This document shows, piece after piece, positions 16,936-26,056 of a stretch of DNA of 64,000 nucleotides. The position numbers and the translations under genes are program-made. The first letter of the stretch is position 1, and each line of letters starts with the position of its first letter. The notes under the pieces were generated by a model. It was not told the DNA's origin, made no database searches, and saw nothing but the letters and a program-made list of their open reading frames with translations. The DNA lies in assembly GCF_003965815.1 (NCBI RefSeq), contig NZ_RXOE01000001.1, forward strand, positions 682,001-746,000, read 5' to 3'. The DNA is from Variovorax gossypii. GTDB taxonomy: Bacteria > Pseudomonadota > Gammaproteobacteria > Burkholderiales > Burkholderiaceae_C.

Positions 16936-17988
16936 ATGCAGTACCGCAAATTCGGCCGCACCGGCCTTTTCGTTTCCGAACTGTGCCTCGGCACCATGAC
17001 TTTCGGCGGCTCCTCCGGCATCTGGGGCCAGATCGGCAACCTCCAGCAGTCAGAAGCCGAGGGCCTGATCGGCCGCTCGCTGGACGCCGGCATCAACTTC
17101 ATCGACACGGCGGACGTGTACTCCGAAGGCCAGTCCGAAGTCATCACCGGCCAGGCGCTGAAGAACCTCAAGGTGCCGCGCGACAGCTTCGTGCTGGCCA
17201 CCAAGGTGCTGGGCGAAACCGGCAGCAAGGGTGTCAACTCCGCCGGCGCCTCGCGTTTTCACATCATGGACGGCGTGAAGGCCAGCCTGCAGCGCCTGCA
17301 GCTGGACCACATCGACCTGTACCAGATCCACGGCTTCGACCCCGTCACGCCCATCGAGGAAACCGTGCACGCGCTCGACAACCTGGTTCGCCAGGGCCAC
17401 GTGCGCTACGTGGGCGTCTCGAACTGGGCGGCCTGGCAGATCGCCAAGGCGCTGGGCATCGCCGAGCGCGACCGGCTGGCGCGCTTCGAGTCGCTGCAGG
17501 CCTACTACACCATCGCCGGGCGCGACCTGGAGCGCGAGCTGGTGCCGCTGCTGCGCAGCGAGAACGTCGGCCTGATGGTGTGGAGCCCGCTGGCGGGCGG
17601 CCTGCTGAGCGGCAAGTACGGCCGCGACACCGAAGCGGAGAAAGGCAGCCGCCGCACCACCTTCGACTTTCCGCCGGTGAACGTCGAACGCGCCTACGAC
17701 TGCATCGACGTGATGCGCCAGCTGGCGGAAGCACGCGGCGTGTCGGTCGCGCAGATCGCGCTGGCATGGCTGCTGCACCAGCAGGTGGTGACCAGTGTGA
17801 TCATCGGCGCCAAGCGCGCCGAGCAGCTGGACGACAACATCGCGGCCACCGCCATCAAGCTCACGGCCGACGAGCTCGCCACGCTGGACAAGGTGAGCGC
17901 GCTGCCGGCCGAATACCCCGGCTGGATGCTCGAGCGCCAGGGCGGCGTGCGCGGCAAGCGGCTGGAAGAGTCAGGCCGCCGCGGCTGA
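16936..17988 (+). CDS. Aldo/keto reductase
   Basis: A 350-residue NADPH-dependent AKR beginning [25 protein letters not shown]. Catalytic residues are visible: Asp and Tyr in [14 protein letters not shown], Lys in LATKVLG, and His in [10 protein letters not shown]; the cofactor segment is [16 protein letters not shown]. It belongs to the group of aryl-alcohol or YajO/YcsN-like reductases. It faces an AraC regulator across a 267-bp gap that otherwise shows no gene. Its 3' end overlaps the end of bioD by 18 bp on the opposite strand. The substrate is unknown. Confidence 0.93.
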   Translation: MQYRKFGRTGLFVSELCLGTMTFGGSSGIWGQIGNLQQSEAEGLIGRSLDAGINFIDTADVYSEGQSEVITGQALKNLKVPRDSFVLATKVLGETGSKGVNSAGASRFHIMDGVKASLQRLQLDHIDLYQIHGFDPVTPIEETVHALDNLVRQGHVRYVGVSNWAAWQIAKALGIAERDRLARFESLQAYYTIAGRDLERELVPLLRSENVGLMVWSPLAGGLLSGKYGRDTEAEKGSRRTTFDFPPVNVERAYDCIDVMRQLAEARGVSVAQIALAWLLHQQVVTSVIIGAKRAEQLDDNIAATAIKLTADELATLDKVSALPAEYPGWMLERQGGVRGKRLEESGRRG

Positions 17989-18723
17989 GGCCGTCGTCTC
18001 CGACGTTTCCGGCATCGGGCGACGCGCGGCATGCGCCGCCGTCGCCCGCAGCGCGCGCAGGTCGATGTGGCGGGCGGCGCCGGCCGCATCGGGCCGCTCC
18101 AGGTGCGGCACGATGCCGAGCAAGGGCGCGCCGATCCGCGCGCGCAGGGTCTGCAGGTTGGCCTGCGGCGCGAGCATCGACGGATCGACCATGCTCGCCA
18201 CCCAGCCCGCCAGCACCAGCCCTCGGGCGCGGATGGCCTCGGCGCTCAGCAGCGCATGGTTGAGGCAGCCCAGCCGCAGGCCGACCACCAGGATCACCGG
18301 CAGGCCCAGCGCAACTGCCAGGTCGGCACTGTCGAGGTCGTCGCCAAACGGCACGCAGAAGCCGCCCACGCCCTCCACCACCACGGCATCGGCACGCGCC
18401 GAAAGCTCGTCGAACGCCGAGAGCATCGGCTGCAGCTCGATGCGCACGTCTTCCTGCCGCGCCGCGAGGTGTGGCGACATCGGCGCGCGCAGCAGGTACT
18501 GGCAACGCAGCGCCAGCGGGGCATCGACGTTGCCGGCGGCGCGCAGCTGTTCCACGTCCTCGTTGCGCCATTCACCATCGATTTCTTCCAGCCCCGCCGC
18601 CACCGGCTTCATGCCGACCGCGCGCAGGCCCGAGCCGGCCAGCAGGCTCAGCATGGCGCTGCTGACGAGCGTCTTGCCGATGCAGGTGTCGGTGCCGGTC
18701 ACGAACCACGCCCGGTGCGTCAT
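17971..18723 (-). CDS. bioD: ATP-dependent dethiobiotin synthetase
   Basis: A 250-residue enzyme that closes the ureido ring of dethiobiotin from 7,8-diaminopelargonate, CO2 and ATP. The P-loop is GTDTCIGKT at residues 10-18, the BioD form of Walker [14 protein letters not shown] is the second nucleotide-contact segment and [19 protein letters not shown] matches the family core. The ATG at 18721-18723 overlaps the end of bioF by 4 bp, so the two are translationally coupled. The last 20 residues, rich in Ala and Thr, are a longer tail than usual. It is the third gene of the bioA-bioF-bioD run. Confidence 0.95.
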   Translation of the reverse strand: MTHRAWFVTGTDTCIGKTLVSSAMLSLLAGSGLRAVGMKPVAAGLEEIDGEWRNEDVEQLRAAGNVDAPLALRCQYLLRAPMSPHLAARQEDVRIELQPMLSAFDELSARADAVVVEGVGGFCVPFGDDLDSADLAVALGLPVILVVGLRLGCLNHALLSAEAIRARGLVLAGWVASMVDPSMLAPQANLQTLRARIGAPLLGIVPHLERPDAAGAARHIDLRALRATAAHAARRPMPETSETTASAAAA

Positions 18724-19952
18724 GCGGCTTCCTTCGCAGGCCGGAACAGGGCCTCGCCCAATGCATCGACCAGCCGCGCGACATCGCCTTCGCCGTGGCT
18801 GGCCGACAGCGCGATGCGCAGCCGCGCGGTGCCTGCCGGCACGGTGGGCGGGCGGATCGCTCCGACGCGCAGGCCGTGGCCGTCGAGTTGCGCCATGATC
18901 CGCATCGCGCGCGCGTTGTCGCCCACGATCAGCGGCTGGATCGCAGTGGGCGACTCGGCCAGCCATGCGCTGCCGTCCGCCGGCAGCACCGCCTTCAGGC
19001 CGCTGCGCAACTGCGCGATGCGCGCCAGCAGCCGGGCGCGACGCTCAGCGCCCTCCTCGCCCTCGATGAGCGCCAGGCTCGCAAGCAGCGCATGCGCAAC
19101 CGCCGGCGGCGCGGCCGTGGTGAAGATGTACGGCCGCGCGCGCTGCACCAGGTAGTCGACGACGGTGCGGTGCGCCGCCACGAAGGCACCCGACACGCCC
19201 GCCGCCTTGCCCAGCGTGCCGACCAGCACCAGCCGCTCGGAGCGCAGGCCCAGGGCTTCGGGCACGCCGCGCCCCGTCGCGCCGAGCACGCCGAAGCCGT
19301 GCGCGTCGTCGATCACCAGCCATGCGTCGTGCCGCTCGGCCAGCGCGAGCAGTTCGGCCACCGGCGCGATGTTGCCGTCCATGCTGAACACCGCGTCGCT
19401 CACGATGATCTTTACCGGCGCATCGCAGCTGGCGAGCTGGGTGTCGAGCGCGGCCACGTCGCAATGCGGGTAGCGCTCGACGCGCGCCTTGGCGAGCCGC
19501 GCGCCGTCGATCAGCGAAGCGTGGTTGAGCGATTCCGAGAAGATGACCGCATCGGCCCCGCCCAGCGCCGACAGCACCGCTAGGTTGGCCATGTAGCCGG
19601 TGCAGAAGAACAGGCTGCGCGCTTGCGGGATGAAGGGCGACATCCAGTCCGCGAGCCTTTCCTCGAGCTGCGCGTGGGCGCGCGAGTGGCCGAGGATCAG
19701 GTGCGAGCCACCGCTGCCCGTGCCGTAGAGCGCGGCGCCTTCGGCCCACGCCTTGGCGAGCGCCGGATGCGCCGCGAGACCGAGGTAGTCGTTGCTGCTG
19801 AAGCCGAGCATGGTGCGCGGCGCGGCGGCGCCTGCCAGCGTGAGGGTCTGCTCCGGCGCGCAGGCTGTTTCGGCGATCTGCCTCCTGCGGCGCAGCGACA
19901 AGGCATCGAGCGCGTCGATCTCTTCCTGCAGGCGGTCAAGCAAGCGCGACAT
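18720..19952 (-). CDS. bioF: 8-amino-7-oxononanoate synthase
   Basis: A 410-residue PLP enzyme of the alpha-oxoamine synthase family that condenses pimeloyl-ACP or -CoA with L-alanine. [10 protein letters not shown] lies at about 51-60, [12 protein letters not shown] at 79-90, the cofactor-stacking and aspartate region VIDDAHGFG at 213-221, and the Schiff-base lysine is Lys249 in VGTLGKAAG. The start ATG (19950-19952) overlaps the bioA end by 17 bp and the stop overlaps bioD by 4 bp, showing a compact operon. Confidence 0.96.
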   Translation of the reverse strand: MSRLLDRLQEEIDALDALSLRRRRQIAETACAPEQTLTLAGAAAPRTMLGFSSNDYLGLAAHPALAKAWAEGAALYGTGSGGSHLILGHSRAHAQLEERLADWMSPFIPQARSLFFCTGYMANLAVLSALGGADAVIFSESLNHASLIDGARLAKARVERYPHCDVAALDTQLASCDAPVKIIVSDAVFSMDGNIAPVAELLALAERHDAWLVIDDAHGFGVLGATGRGVPEALGLRSERLVLVGTLGKAAGVSGAFVAAHRTVVDYLVQRARPYIFTTAAPPAVAHALLASLALIEGEEGAERRARLLARIAQLRSGLKAVLPADGSAWLAESPTAIQPLIVGDNARAMRIMAQLDGHGLRVGAIRPPTVPAGTARLRIALSASHGEGDVARLVDALGEALFRPAKEAA

Positions 19953-21318
19953 CGTGGGTTCCTTCCTTCGGGTTGGTTTCCATGGTGGCCTTCAGCGTGG
20001 CCAGCGTGCCGTCGACCAGCCGGTCGATCTCGCCGTCGCCTATCGCGTAGGGCGGCATCAGGTACACGGTGTTGCCGATCGGCCGCATCAGCAGCCCCTG
20101 CGCGCGCGCTGCCAGGTGGAAGCGCTCGGCGAAGCGCGCACCCGGCTCGCGCACGTCGAAGGCCGTGATCATTCCGCGCTGCCGCAGATGGTCTGCATGC
20201 TGGCCTTCGAGTCCGTCGCGCAGCCGCTGCAGCAGCCGCGCCGCGCGGTCGCGGTTGCGTCGCAGCGCGTCTTCCGACTCGAACAGGTCGAGCGTGGCCA
20301 GTGCAGCACGACAAGCCAGCGCGTTGCCGGTGTATGAATGCGAATGCAGGAAGCTGCGCGCCGCGTCGTCGTCGACGAAGGCGTCGTGGATGGCGTCGCG
20401 CGTCATCACCAGCGCGAGCGGCAGGTAGCCGCCGCTGATGCCTTTCGACAGGCACAGGAAGTCGGGCCAGATGCCGGCCTGCTCGCAGGCGAAGAAGCTG
20501 CCGGTGCGCCCGCAGCCCACTGCGATCTCGTCGGCGATGAGGTGCACGCCGTGGCGGTCGCACAGGGCGCGTACGAGCAGCAGGTACTCGGGATCGTGCA
20601 TCGCCATGCCGGTAGCGCACTGCACCAGCGGCTCGACGATCACGGCGGCGATGGTGTCGTGCTGTTCGGCCAGCAGCGCCTCGAGTTCGGCGGCCGCGCG
20701 GCGTGCGACATCGGCCGCGCCCTCGCCCGCACGTGCGTTACGCGCGTCGGGCGAGGCGACCAGGTGCGCGTTCGCGAGCAAGGGCGCATAGGCGTCGCGG
20801 AACACCGGTACGTCGGTCACGTGCAGCGCGCCCAGCGTTTCGCCGTGATAGCCCTGCTTCAGCGCGACGAAGCGCCGCTTGCCGCTACGACCCGCGTTGC
20901 GCCAGAAGTGGAAGCTCATCTTCAGCGCGATCTCCACCGCCGAAGCGCCGTCTGACGCATAGAAGCAGTGGCCCAGCGCCAGCCCCGTGAGCGCGGAGAG
21001 CCGCTCGGCCAGTTCCACCGCGGGCGCGTGCGTGCAGCCGGCGAGCATCACGTGCGACAGCGTGTCGAGCTGCTGCTTCAGTGCGTCGTTGATCGCGGGA
21101 TGTGCGTGCCCGAAGAGATTGACCCACCACGAACTGGTGGCGTCCATGTAGCGCCGGCCCTCCTGGTCGAAGAGCCACACGCCCTCGCCGCGCGCGATGG
21201 GCAGCGGCGGCACCGCTTCGAGCCGGATGCTCTGCGTGCACGGATGCCAGACGTGGAGCCGGCTGCGCCGCTGCAGATCGGCATTGGAGGATGAGGAGAA
21301 AGCAGTCTTCGGAGGCAC
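19936..21318 (-). CDS. bioA: Adenosylmethionine-8-amino-7-oxononanoate aminotransferase
   Basis: A 460-residue class III PLP aminotransferase that makes 7,8-diaminopelargonate using S-adenosylmethionine as amino donor. HVWHPCTQ (about 22-29) and [13 protein letters not shown] (62-74) are BioA signatures; the PLP phosphate site is [15 protein letters not shown] (120-134), the Asp is in [14 protein letters not shown] (260-273), and the Schiff-base lysine is Lys292 in CLSKGISGG. The start is a GTG at 21316-21318 with AAAGGA about nine bases upstream. A TATACG hexamer lies on the minus strand at 21354-21359 and could be the -10 of the operon promoter. Confidence 0.96.
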   Translation of the reverse strand: MPPKTAFSSSSNADLQRRSRLHVWHPCTQSIRLEAVPPLPIARGEGVWLFDQEGRRYMDATSSWWVNLFGHAHPAINDALKQQLDTLSHVMLAGCTHAPAVELAERLSALTGLALGHCFYASDGASAVEIALKMSFHFWRNAGRSGKRRFVALKQGYHGETLGALHVTDVPVFRDAYAPLLANAHLVASPDARNARAGEGAADVARRAAAELEALLAEQHDTIAAVIVEPLVQCATGMAMHDPEYLLLVRALCDRHGVHLIADEIAVGCGRTGSFFACEQAGIWPDFLCLSKGISGGYLPLALVMTRDAIHDAFVDDDAARSFLHSHSYTGNALACRAALATLDLFESEDALRRNRDRAARLLQRLRDGLEGQHADHLRQRGMITAFDVREPGARFAERFHLAARAQGLLMRPIGNTVYLMPPYAIGDGEIDRLVDGTLATLKATMETNPKEGTHDVALA

Positions 21319-21624
21319 CCGCGCAGTCCTTTCGTGAGGGCAAGGCGCGGGATCGTATAGACGCGTTCACGGGGCGGCAAACCACCGCGCCGCGCGTGAA
21401 ATGACGGGCCGATCAGCGACGTTCAGCGGCGTAGCCCCCGCGTTGGGAGCAACGTCGCGGAACAAGCCGGCTTCCTGCGTTCGCGGCTGCGTGGCGGGAA
21501 AACGCAAGTTGTCCGGCTGGCGCCAGAAACAGGTCATGAATGTCCGGTTTCCGGGGCTTCACGGCGAAGCAAGCGGATTTCGGACATGCACGATGGCGGG
21601 TTTCAGCAGCCCGCGCCAGGCAGC
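21319..21624. other. Intergenic region between bioA and the NmrA-like gene, with a long imperfect stem-loop
   Basis: I see no convincing gene in these 306 bases. The bioA side (about 21325-21365) should hold the biotin operon promoter. At 21540-21587 there is an imperfect inverted repeat: ATGTCCG (21540-21546) pairs with CGGACAT (21581-21587), then CCG with CGG and GCTTC with GAAGC around an ACGGC loop. It sits about 40 bases past the end of the NmrA-like gene on the minus strand. It may be a terminator without a T-run, a palindromic repeat element or a regulator site. Confidence 0.45.
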
Positions 21625-22491
21625 TCAGCCCGAGCTCTTTCTCACCAGTGCCACGATGTAGTCGCGCAGCGGAACCTCGCCTCGCACGGGCTTCACGGGC
21701 GGCTCGTAGTGCTGGTCCAGCGTGGCGCGCGTCATGGCGGCGTACGACCTGGCGGCGGCACTTGAAAAACCCAGCGACTCGAACGCCTGCTCCAGTTGCG
21801 CACGCGGCGTCTCGACCAGTTCCACCGGCTTTCCCAGCGCCTCCGAAAAAGCCCGCGCCACGTCGCCGGGCGAATAGCGCTGCGGCCCTTCGACATGGTG
21901 CGGCCCCGAGGATTCGGCCGGGCCGAGCATCAGCTTCGCGGCGAACTGGCCGAGATCGTGCGGCGCCACCATCGGCAGCCTGAAGTCCGAAGGGAACATG
22001 CTGTAGACCTTGCCCTCCTTGCGCGCGGTGTCCAGCGAGGCGTCCCAGTTGCTCATGTAGTAGGCGGCGCGGATGGCGCTGAACGGCACCGGCCCGGCGC
22101 CCAGTGCCTGTTCCATGTCGTACAGCACGCCGAGGTCGCCAAGGCCTTCGCCGGGCTGCGCTCCGTACGTCGATTCGGCAACGATCTTCTCGAGCCTGCA
22201 GCCTTCGAGCGCCGAAAGAATGGCGCGCAGGCTCCTGTGCTCCTCGGCCACCGTGTCGGCGGACGGCGCCGCAGGCGGGTTCAGCACGAAGACGCGATGT
22301 CCGCCCATGAAGATGCGGTGCAGCGCGTGCGTGTCGAACACGTCGGCCTGCACCACGTGCGCGCCCTTGGTACGCAGGGCCTCGGCCTTGTGCGCGTCGC
22401 GCGTGACCACCGTTACCGGCTCGCTGCGCTCGAGCAGGGCCTGCGCCAGTGCCGAACCGACGTGGCCGGTCGCTCCGAGGATGATGTGCAT
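21625..22491 (-). CDS. NmrA-family NAD(P)-binding protein
   Basis: A 288-residue atypical short-chain dehydrogenase starting MHIILGATGHVGSALAQALLERSEPVTVVTRD, with the GATGHVG nucleotide loop at residues 5-11. It contains KIVAESTYGAQPGEG in place of a full catalytic Tyr-x3-Lys, YYMSNWDASLDTARKEGKVYSMFPSD and VEGPQRYSPGDVARAFSEALGKPV, all typical of NmrA/HSCARG-like proteins. These act as NADPH sensors or as quinone oxidoreductases (YtfG type). The ATG is at 22489-22491. No partner gene is obvious; the KGG-like small gene lies 17 bp upstream on the same strand. Confidence 0.9.
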   Translation of the reverse strand: MHIILGATGHVGSALAQALLERSEPVTVVTRDAHKAEALRTKGAHVVQADVFDTHALHRIFMGGHRVFVLNPPAAPSADTVAEEHRSLRAILSALEGCRLEKIVAESTYGAQPGEGLGDLGVLYDMEQALGAGPVPFSAIRAAYYMSNWDASLDTARKEGKVYSMFPSDFRLPMVAPHDLGQFAAKLMLGPAESSGPHHVEGPQRYSPGDVARAFSEALGKPVELVETPRAQLEQAFESLGFSSAAARSYAAMTRATLDQHYEPPVKPVRGEVPLRDYIVALVRKSSG

Positions 22492-22508
22492 CGGCGGCTC
22501 CCGTCGGT

Positions 22509-22820
22509 TCAGCCGCGCTTCTCGGCGTTGCGCTTGCGCGTGACGGCGGCCTTCTTCGCCGAGGCCGACCGCTCGGCCGCCGTGCGGTGCGCCGCTGCCG
22601 CGCCGCCAAGCCTTCCGCCCTTGCGCGAAGGCCCGTGGTTCTCGGCCTTGCCGCGGCCGGAGCCGCTCTTCTTGCCGCCGCCGGTCTCGGCATTCACCGT
22701 GGCCCAGGCGCGGCGCTCGGCTTCGCCCTTGCCCACGCCGCGATGCTCGTAGCCTTTCTCGATGTGCTCGGCCTGTCGCTTCTGCTTGTCCGTGTAGGAC
22801 GACTTGTCGCCTCTGGGCAT
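22509..22820 (-). CDS. Small basic KGG-like protein (annotated elsewhere as plasmid stabilization protein)
   Basis: A 103-residue very basic protein beginning MPRGDKSSYTDKQKRQAEHIEKGYEHRGVGKGEAERRAWATVN and ending in a Lys/Arg/Ala-rich tail. The first 45 residues match a small family common in proteobacteria, often labelled plasmid stabilization protein although no such role is established. AGGAGCAAGG just upstream of the ATG is an excellent ribosome site, supporting expression. The composition suggests nucleic-acid binding or a desiccation/stress protein; both are inference. There is no toxin or antitoxin partner next to it. Confidence 0.75.
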   Translation of the reverse strand: MPRGDKSSYTDKQKRQAEHIEKGYEHRGVGKGEAERRAWATVNAETGGGKKSGSGRGKAENHGPSRKGGRLGGAAAAHRTAAERSASAKKAAVTRKRNAEKRG

Positions 22821-22930
22821 GCCTTGCTCCTGCGGTTGGTTGAGGAGCTTCCATGCTGGGCACACCGCGCGCGCCGTGGGTAAGAAGACGCGCGCGCCGG
22901 GCGTCAGCGTTGTCCGGCGTTCCCCTGCAC

Positions 22931-23824
22931 TCAGGAGCCCGGCTTCATGCGCCGCAGGTGCGCCAGCATCTCCTCGCGGACCACGCCGGTGATGTGGCTG
23001 CGCCGCCCGTTCTCCAGCATGCCGACGCGACGCGCCACCGGCCTGCCGGGCAGCTGCAGCACGCTCAGCGCCGGATCGCTCTCCCAGTCGAAGTTCTTCA
23101 GCAGCGGCACCATGCTGAAGCCGACGTTCTTGCGTACCAGCTCGGCAATGGCCAGCAGCGAGTTGAGCTCCAGGAACTCCTTGGGCACCAGTTGCAGGCG
23201 CCGCAGGATGCGGTCGATGCGCGCGCCGGTGGGCGTGCGCCGGTCGAAGCGGATGAAGGGCTGGGTCGCGAACAGGGTCGCGATGCTCGCGTCCGGCGAG
23301 GCGATGCTCGAGTTGGCGAGCACCGTGAGCGTCTCGTCGTAACACGGCGTCCACAGCAGGCCCGGCGCTTCGGGCCATTGCCGCTCGACGACCACGGCCG
23401 CATCGAGCTCGCCGCTCACCACGTCCTGCATCAGCTGGGTCTGCTCGCGCACGCGCAGCTCGACTTCGAGGTTCGGATGCAGCGACTTGAGCTGCGCCAG
23501 CGTGCTCGACAGCAGGCCCATGGCGGTGATGAGCGAGCCGAGCTTGATGGTGCCCGCGATCTGCCGCTGGTCCTGCAGGTCGCGGCGCATGGACTCGTAC
23601 TGCGCGAGCAGCTCCTCGGCGCGCGGCAGCAGCAGGTGCCCCGCGGGGCTCAGCACCATGGTGCGGCCTGTCTTGTCGAACAGCGTCTTCTTCAGCTCGG
23701 CCTCGAGCGCGCGCATCTGCTGGCCCACGGCCGCCTGGGTGAGCGCGACCTGGTCGGCCGCCGCCGCGAAGGAGCCGCCGCGGGCCGCGGCGACGAAGGT
23801 GCGAAGAAATCGGATGCTGCTCAT
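22931..23824 (-). CDS. LysR-family transcriptional regulator
   Basis: A 297-residue regulator. The winged helix-turn-helix is in the first 60 residues: MSSIRFLRTFVAAARGGSFAAAADQVALTQAAVGQQMRALEAELKKTLFDKTGRTMVLSPAG. The remaining part is the two-lobe effector domain (GTIKLGSLITAMGLLSSTLAQL, then GELDAAVVVERQ). It is divergent from the C45 acyltransferase with a 165-bp AT-rich gap, the standard position for a LysR activator of the operon that includes the hydrolase and oligopeptide transporter. The inducer is probably the transported amide or peptide, which is inference. Confidence 0.94.
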   Translation of the reverse strand: MSSIRFLRTFVAAARGGSFAAAADQVALTQAAVGQQMRALEAELKKTLFDKTGRTMVLSPAGHLLLPRAEELLAQYESMRRDLQDQRQIAGTIKLGSLITAMGLLSSTLAQLKSLHPNLEVELRVREQTQLMQDVVSGELDAAVVVERQWPEAPGLLWTPCYDETLTVLANSSIASPDASIATLFATQPFIRFDRRTPTGARIDRILRRLQLVPKEFLELNSLLAIAELVRKNVGFSMVPLLKNFDWESDPALSVLQLPGRPVARRVGMLENGRRSHITGVVREEMLAHLRRMKPGS

Positions 23825-23989
23825 GCCCGGGCACGCATTGGCAAATGAGAAAGAATTTGTTTATTAATTCTAAATATTTTTTAAATTTATTTTTTCCTGT
23901 GCTTGCAAAACAATGCGGGCCAAGGTCGTCGCTCTAGCGCCTTCAGGCGGCAGGCAGATGACAGGATCACCCCGAAAAGCAAGCACTCC
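23825..23989. promoter_or_regulatory. Divergent, strongly AT-rich control region of the LysR/C45 locus
   Basis: Between the LysR start codon (23824) and the C45 gene (23990), about 50 bases (23845-23895) are almost pure A/T in an otherwise very GC-rich window. An imperfect dyad with GAATT and AATTC arms is seen near 23851-23868, and T-N11-A patterns of the LysR type can be found in it, though such short patterns are not specific. It most likely carries both promoters and the regulator site. Confidence 0.5.
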
Positions 23990-25123
23990 ATGACCGCCCC
24001 CCAATACTTTCCTCTTGTCGATGTTTCCGGTACGCCACGCGAGCGCGGCCTGCAGCACGGCCGCGCCGTGCCCGAGCGCGTGGCCGGCGGCGTCGCGCTC
24101 TACCGCGCGCAGCTCGGCCGCCGCGGCCTGGACGAGGCCACCATCCGCCACCTGGCGCAATCGATGCTCCCGCTGATCGAGGCCTACGACGCGAGCTACC
24201 TCGAGGAGATGCGCGGCATCGCCGAAGGCGCGGGCGTGCCGCTCGAAGACATCGTGATGATCAACTGCCGCACCGAGATGCTCTTCGGCTATGCCGACAT
24301 GAAGCGCTCCCCCGAGCCCGCTGCGGATGCGGCCCCGTCGGAGGACGGCGACTGCACCGGCCTCGTCGTGCTGCCCGCGCGCTCGGCCACCGGCCGACTG
24401 ATGCACGCCCACAACTGGGACTGGCGCCAGGAATGCGTGGACACCGGCATCGTGCTGCGCATCCGCAACGCCGGCGGCCCCGACATGCTCACCTTTACCG
24501 AGGCCGGCGCGCTCGCGCGGCACGGCTTCAACAGCAACGGCGTGTCGCTCACCGGCAATTCGCTGACCTGCCACGAAGACTTCCAGAAAGGCGCCGGCGT
24601 GCCGCTCGTGCTGCTGCGCCGCCGCGTGCTGGAAGCCGCCAACCTCGCGCAGGCGATGAAGACCATCTGGGCTTCCAAGCGCTACTGCGCCAACAACATG
24701 ATCCTGGCCCAGTCCACCGGCAACGACGGCTCGGGCATCAGCCTCGAGACCTCGCCCGGCGAGATCTTCTGGACCCTGCCCGAGAACGACCTGCTGGTGC
24801 ACGCCAACCACTGGATGTCGCCCGCCGCCGTCGTCAAGCTGCGCGACCCCGGCCTGCCGCAGCGACCCGACAGCATCTACCGCCAGCACCGCGTGGAGAA
24901 CGCCTTGCGCCGCGGCGGAGACCGCATCGACTGGAGCCACGTCAAGGCCGCGCTGGCCGACGAGTTCGGCAAGCCCGACGGCGTGCTGCGCACACCGAAG
25001 CCGGCCGACTTCAGCAGCATCTCGGCCACCGTCGCCACCACGCTCATGGACGCGGCCAACCGCGTCATGTGGGTGGCGCGCAAGCCCTACGAAGCCCGCA
25101 ATTTCCAGGAATACACGCTCTGA
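23990..25123 (+). CDS. C45-family autoproteolytic acyltransferase/hydrolase
   Basis: A 377-residue N-terminal-nucleophile hydrolase related to fungal acyl-CoA:6-aminopenicillanate acyltransferase and bacterial C45 peptidases. The predicted nucleophile is Cys122 in SEDGDCTGLVV, at which the precursor would cut itself, leaving an N-terminal alpha fragment of about 121 residues; GRLMHAHNWDW follows, the segment that lines the active site. ARHGFNSNGVSLTGNSL and ANNMILAQSTG also match the family. No signal peptide is seen. It is followed 15 bp later by an alpha/beta hydrolase and then by a peptide-type ABC importer, suggesting hydrolysis of an imported amide or N-acyl compound. The ATG at 23990 is preceded by a weak ribosome site. 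Confidence 0.9.
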   Translation: MTAPQYFPLVDVSGTPRERGLQHGRAVPERVAGGVALYRAQLGRRGLDEATIRHLAQSMLPLIEAYDASYLEEMRGIAEGAGVPLEDIVMINCRTEMLFGYADMKRSPEPAADAAPSEDGDCTGLVVLPARSATGRLMHAHNWDWRQECVDTGIVLRIRNAGGPDMLTFTEAGALARHGFNSNGVSLTGNSLTCHEDFQKGAGVPLVLLRRRVLEAANLAQAMKTIWASKRYCANNMILAQSTGNDGSGISLETSPGEIFWTLPENDLLVHANHWMSPAAVVKLRDPGLPQRPDSIYRQHRVENALRRGGDRIDWSHVKAALADEFGKPDGVLRTPKPADFSSISATVATTLMDAANRVMWVARKPYEARNFQEYTL

Positions 25124-25137
25124 TCGCCCCGCACTCC

Positions 25138-26022
25138 ATGAACACCAGCACTCCCGCCGAAGCACCCACGGCCTTTGCCGACCAGCGCGCCCGCGCCATC
25201 TACGACCTGGGCCCCAGCACCATCTACGCCTCGCGCAGCGACCCGCGCTTTTCCTACTGCACCTACGTGCCCGAGCACGTCGGCAAGCCCGGCACGCGGC
25301 CGATGCAGCTGGTGGTGGTGGTGCACGGCACCGGCCGCGCCTTCGTCAACTACCGCGAGGCCTTCAGCGGCTTCGCCAGGTGGAACGACTGCATCGTGCT
25401 GTGCCCGCTGTTCCCGGCCGGCGTGCGCGGCGACGGCAACCGCGACGGCTTCAAGCACCTGATCGAAGCCGACATCCACTACGACCGCATCCTGCTGGAC
25501 ATGGTCGAAGAAGTGGCGGAGAAGTTCGGCTGCGACTTCAGCCGCTTCGCCCTCTTCGGCTACTCGGGCGGCGGCCAGTTCGCCAACCGCTTCGCGATGC
25601 TGCACCCCGAGCGCCTGTGGGCCGTGTCGATCGGCGCGCCGGGCTCGGTCACGCTGATCGACCCCGAGCAAGGCTGGTGGGTGGGCACGAAGGATTTCGC
25701 GGACCGCTTCGGCAAGCCGATGAACCTCGAGGCCCTGCGCCGCGTGCCGGTCCACATGATTGCCGGCAAGGCCGACATCGAGACCTGGGAGATCACGCAC
25801 CGCGAGGGCGGCAAGTACTACATGCCCGGTGCCAACGATGCCGGCCGCACCCGGCCCGAGCGGCTGGAAACGCTGCGCCGCTCCTTCGAGGCGGCGGGCG
25901 TCAAGGTGAGCTTCGACCTGCTGGACAACGTGCCGCACAACGGGCTGGCCTGCGTGGACCACGTGCAGGACTTCTTCGCCCAGGCGCTGCAGGCGGTGCG
26001 CGCAGCGCCGTCCCCGGCCTGA
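25138..26022 (+). CDS. Alpha/beta hydrolase
   Basis: A 294-residue serine hydrolase. The oxyanion strand is MQLVVVVHGTGRAF (about 56-69), the nucleophile elbow is GYSGGG with Ser143 (residues 141-146), and VPHNGLACVDHVQDFF near residue 270 carries the likely catalytic His. It has no signal peptide. The family resembles polyhydroxybutyrate-depolymerase-like or peptidase-like esterases. It sits between the C45 enzyme and the ABC importer in one operon, so it probably handles a product of the same pathway. Specificity is unknown. Confidence 0.88.
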   Translation: MNTSTPAEAPTAFADQRARAIYDLGPSTIYASRSDPRFSYCTYVPEHVGKPGTRPMQLVVVVHGTGRAFVNYREAFSGFARWNDCIVLCPLFPAGVRGDGNRDGFKHLIEADIHYDRILLDMVEEVAEKFGCDFSRFALFGYSGGGQFANRFAMLHPERLWAVSIGAPGSVTLIDPEQGWWVGTKDFADRFGKPMNLEALRRVPVHMIAGKADIETWEITHREGGKYYMPGANDAGRTRPERLETLRRSFEAAGVKVSFDLLDNVPHNGLACVDHVQDFFAQALQAVRAAPSPA

Positions 26023-26056
26023 GGCCACCGCAGGCAACGACCAAGGAAGACTGCAC

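Noticed and set aside
21401..21661. An 86-codon plus-strand frame in the bioA/NmrA gap
   Set aside because: It overlaps the end of the NmrA-like gene, has no ribosome site and covers the stem-loop; composition is not gene-like.
22509..22820. A toxin-antitoxin or plasmid maintenance module around the KGG-like gene
   Set aside because: No toxin, antitoxin, replication or partition gene is nearby; the plasmid stabilization label of the family is not experimentally supported.
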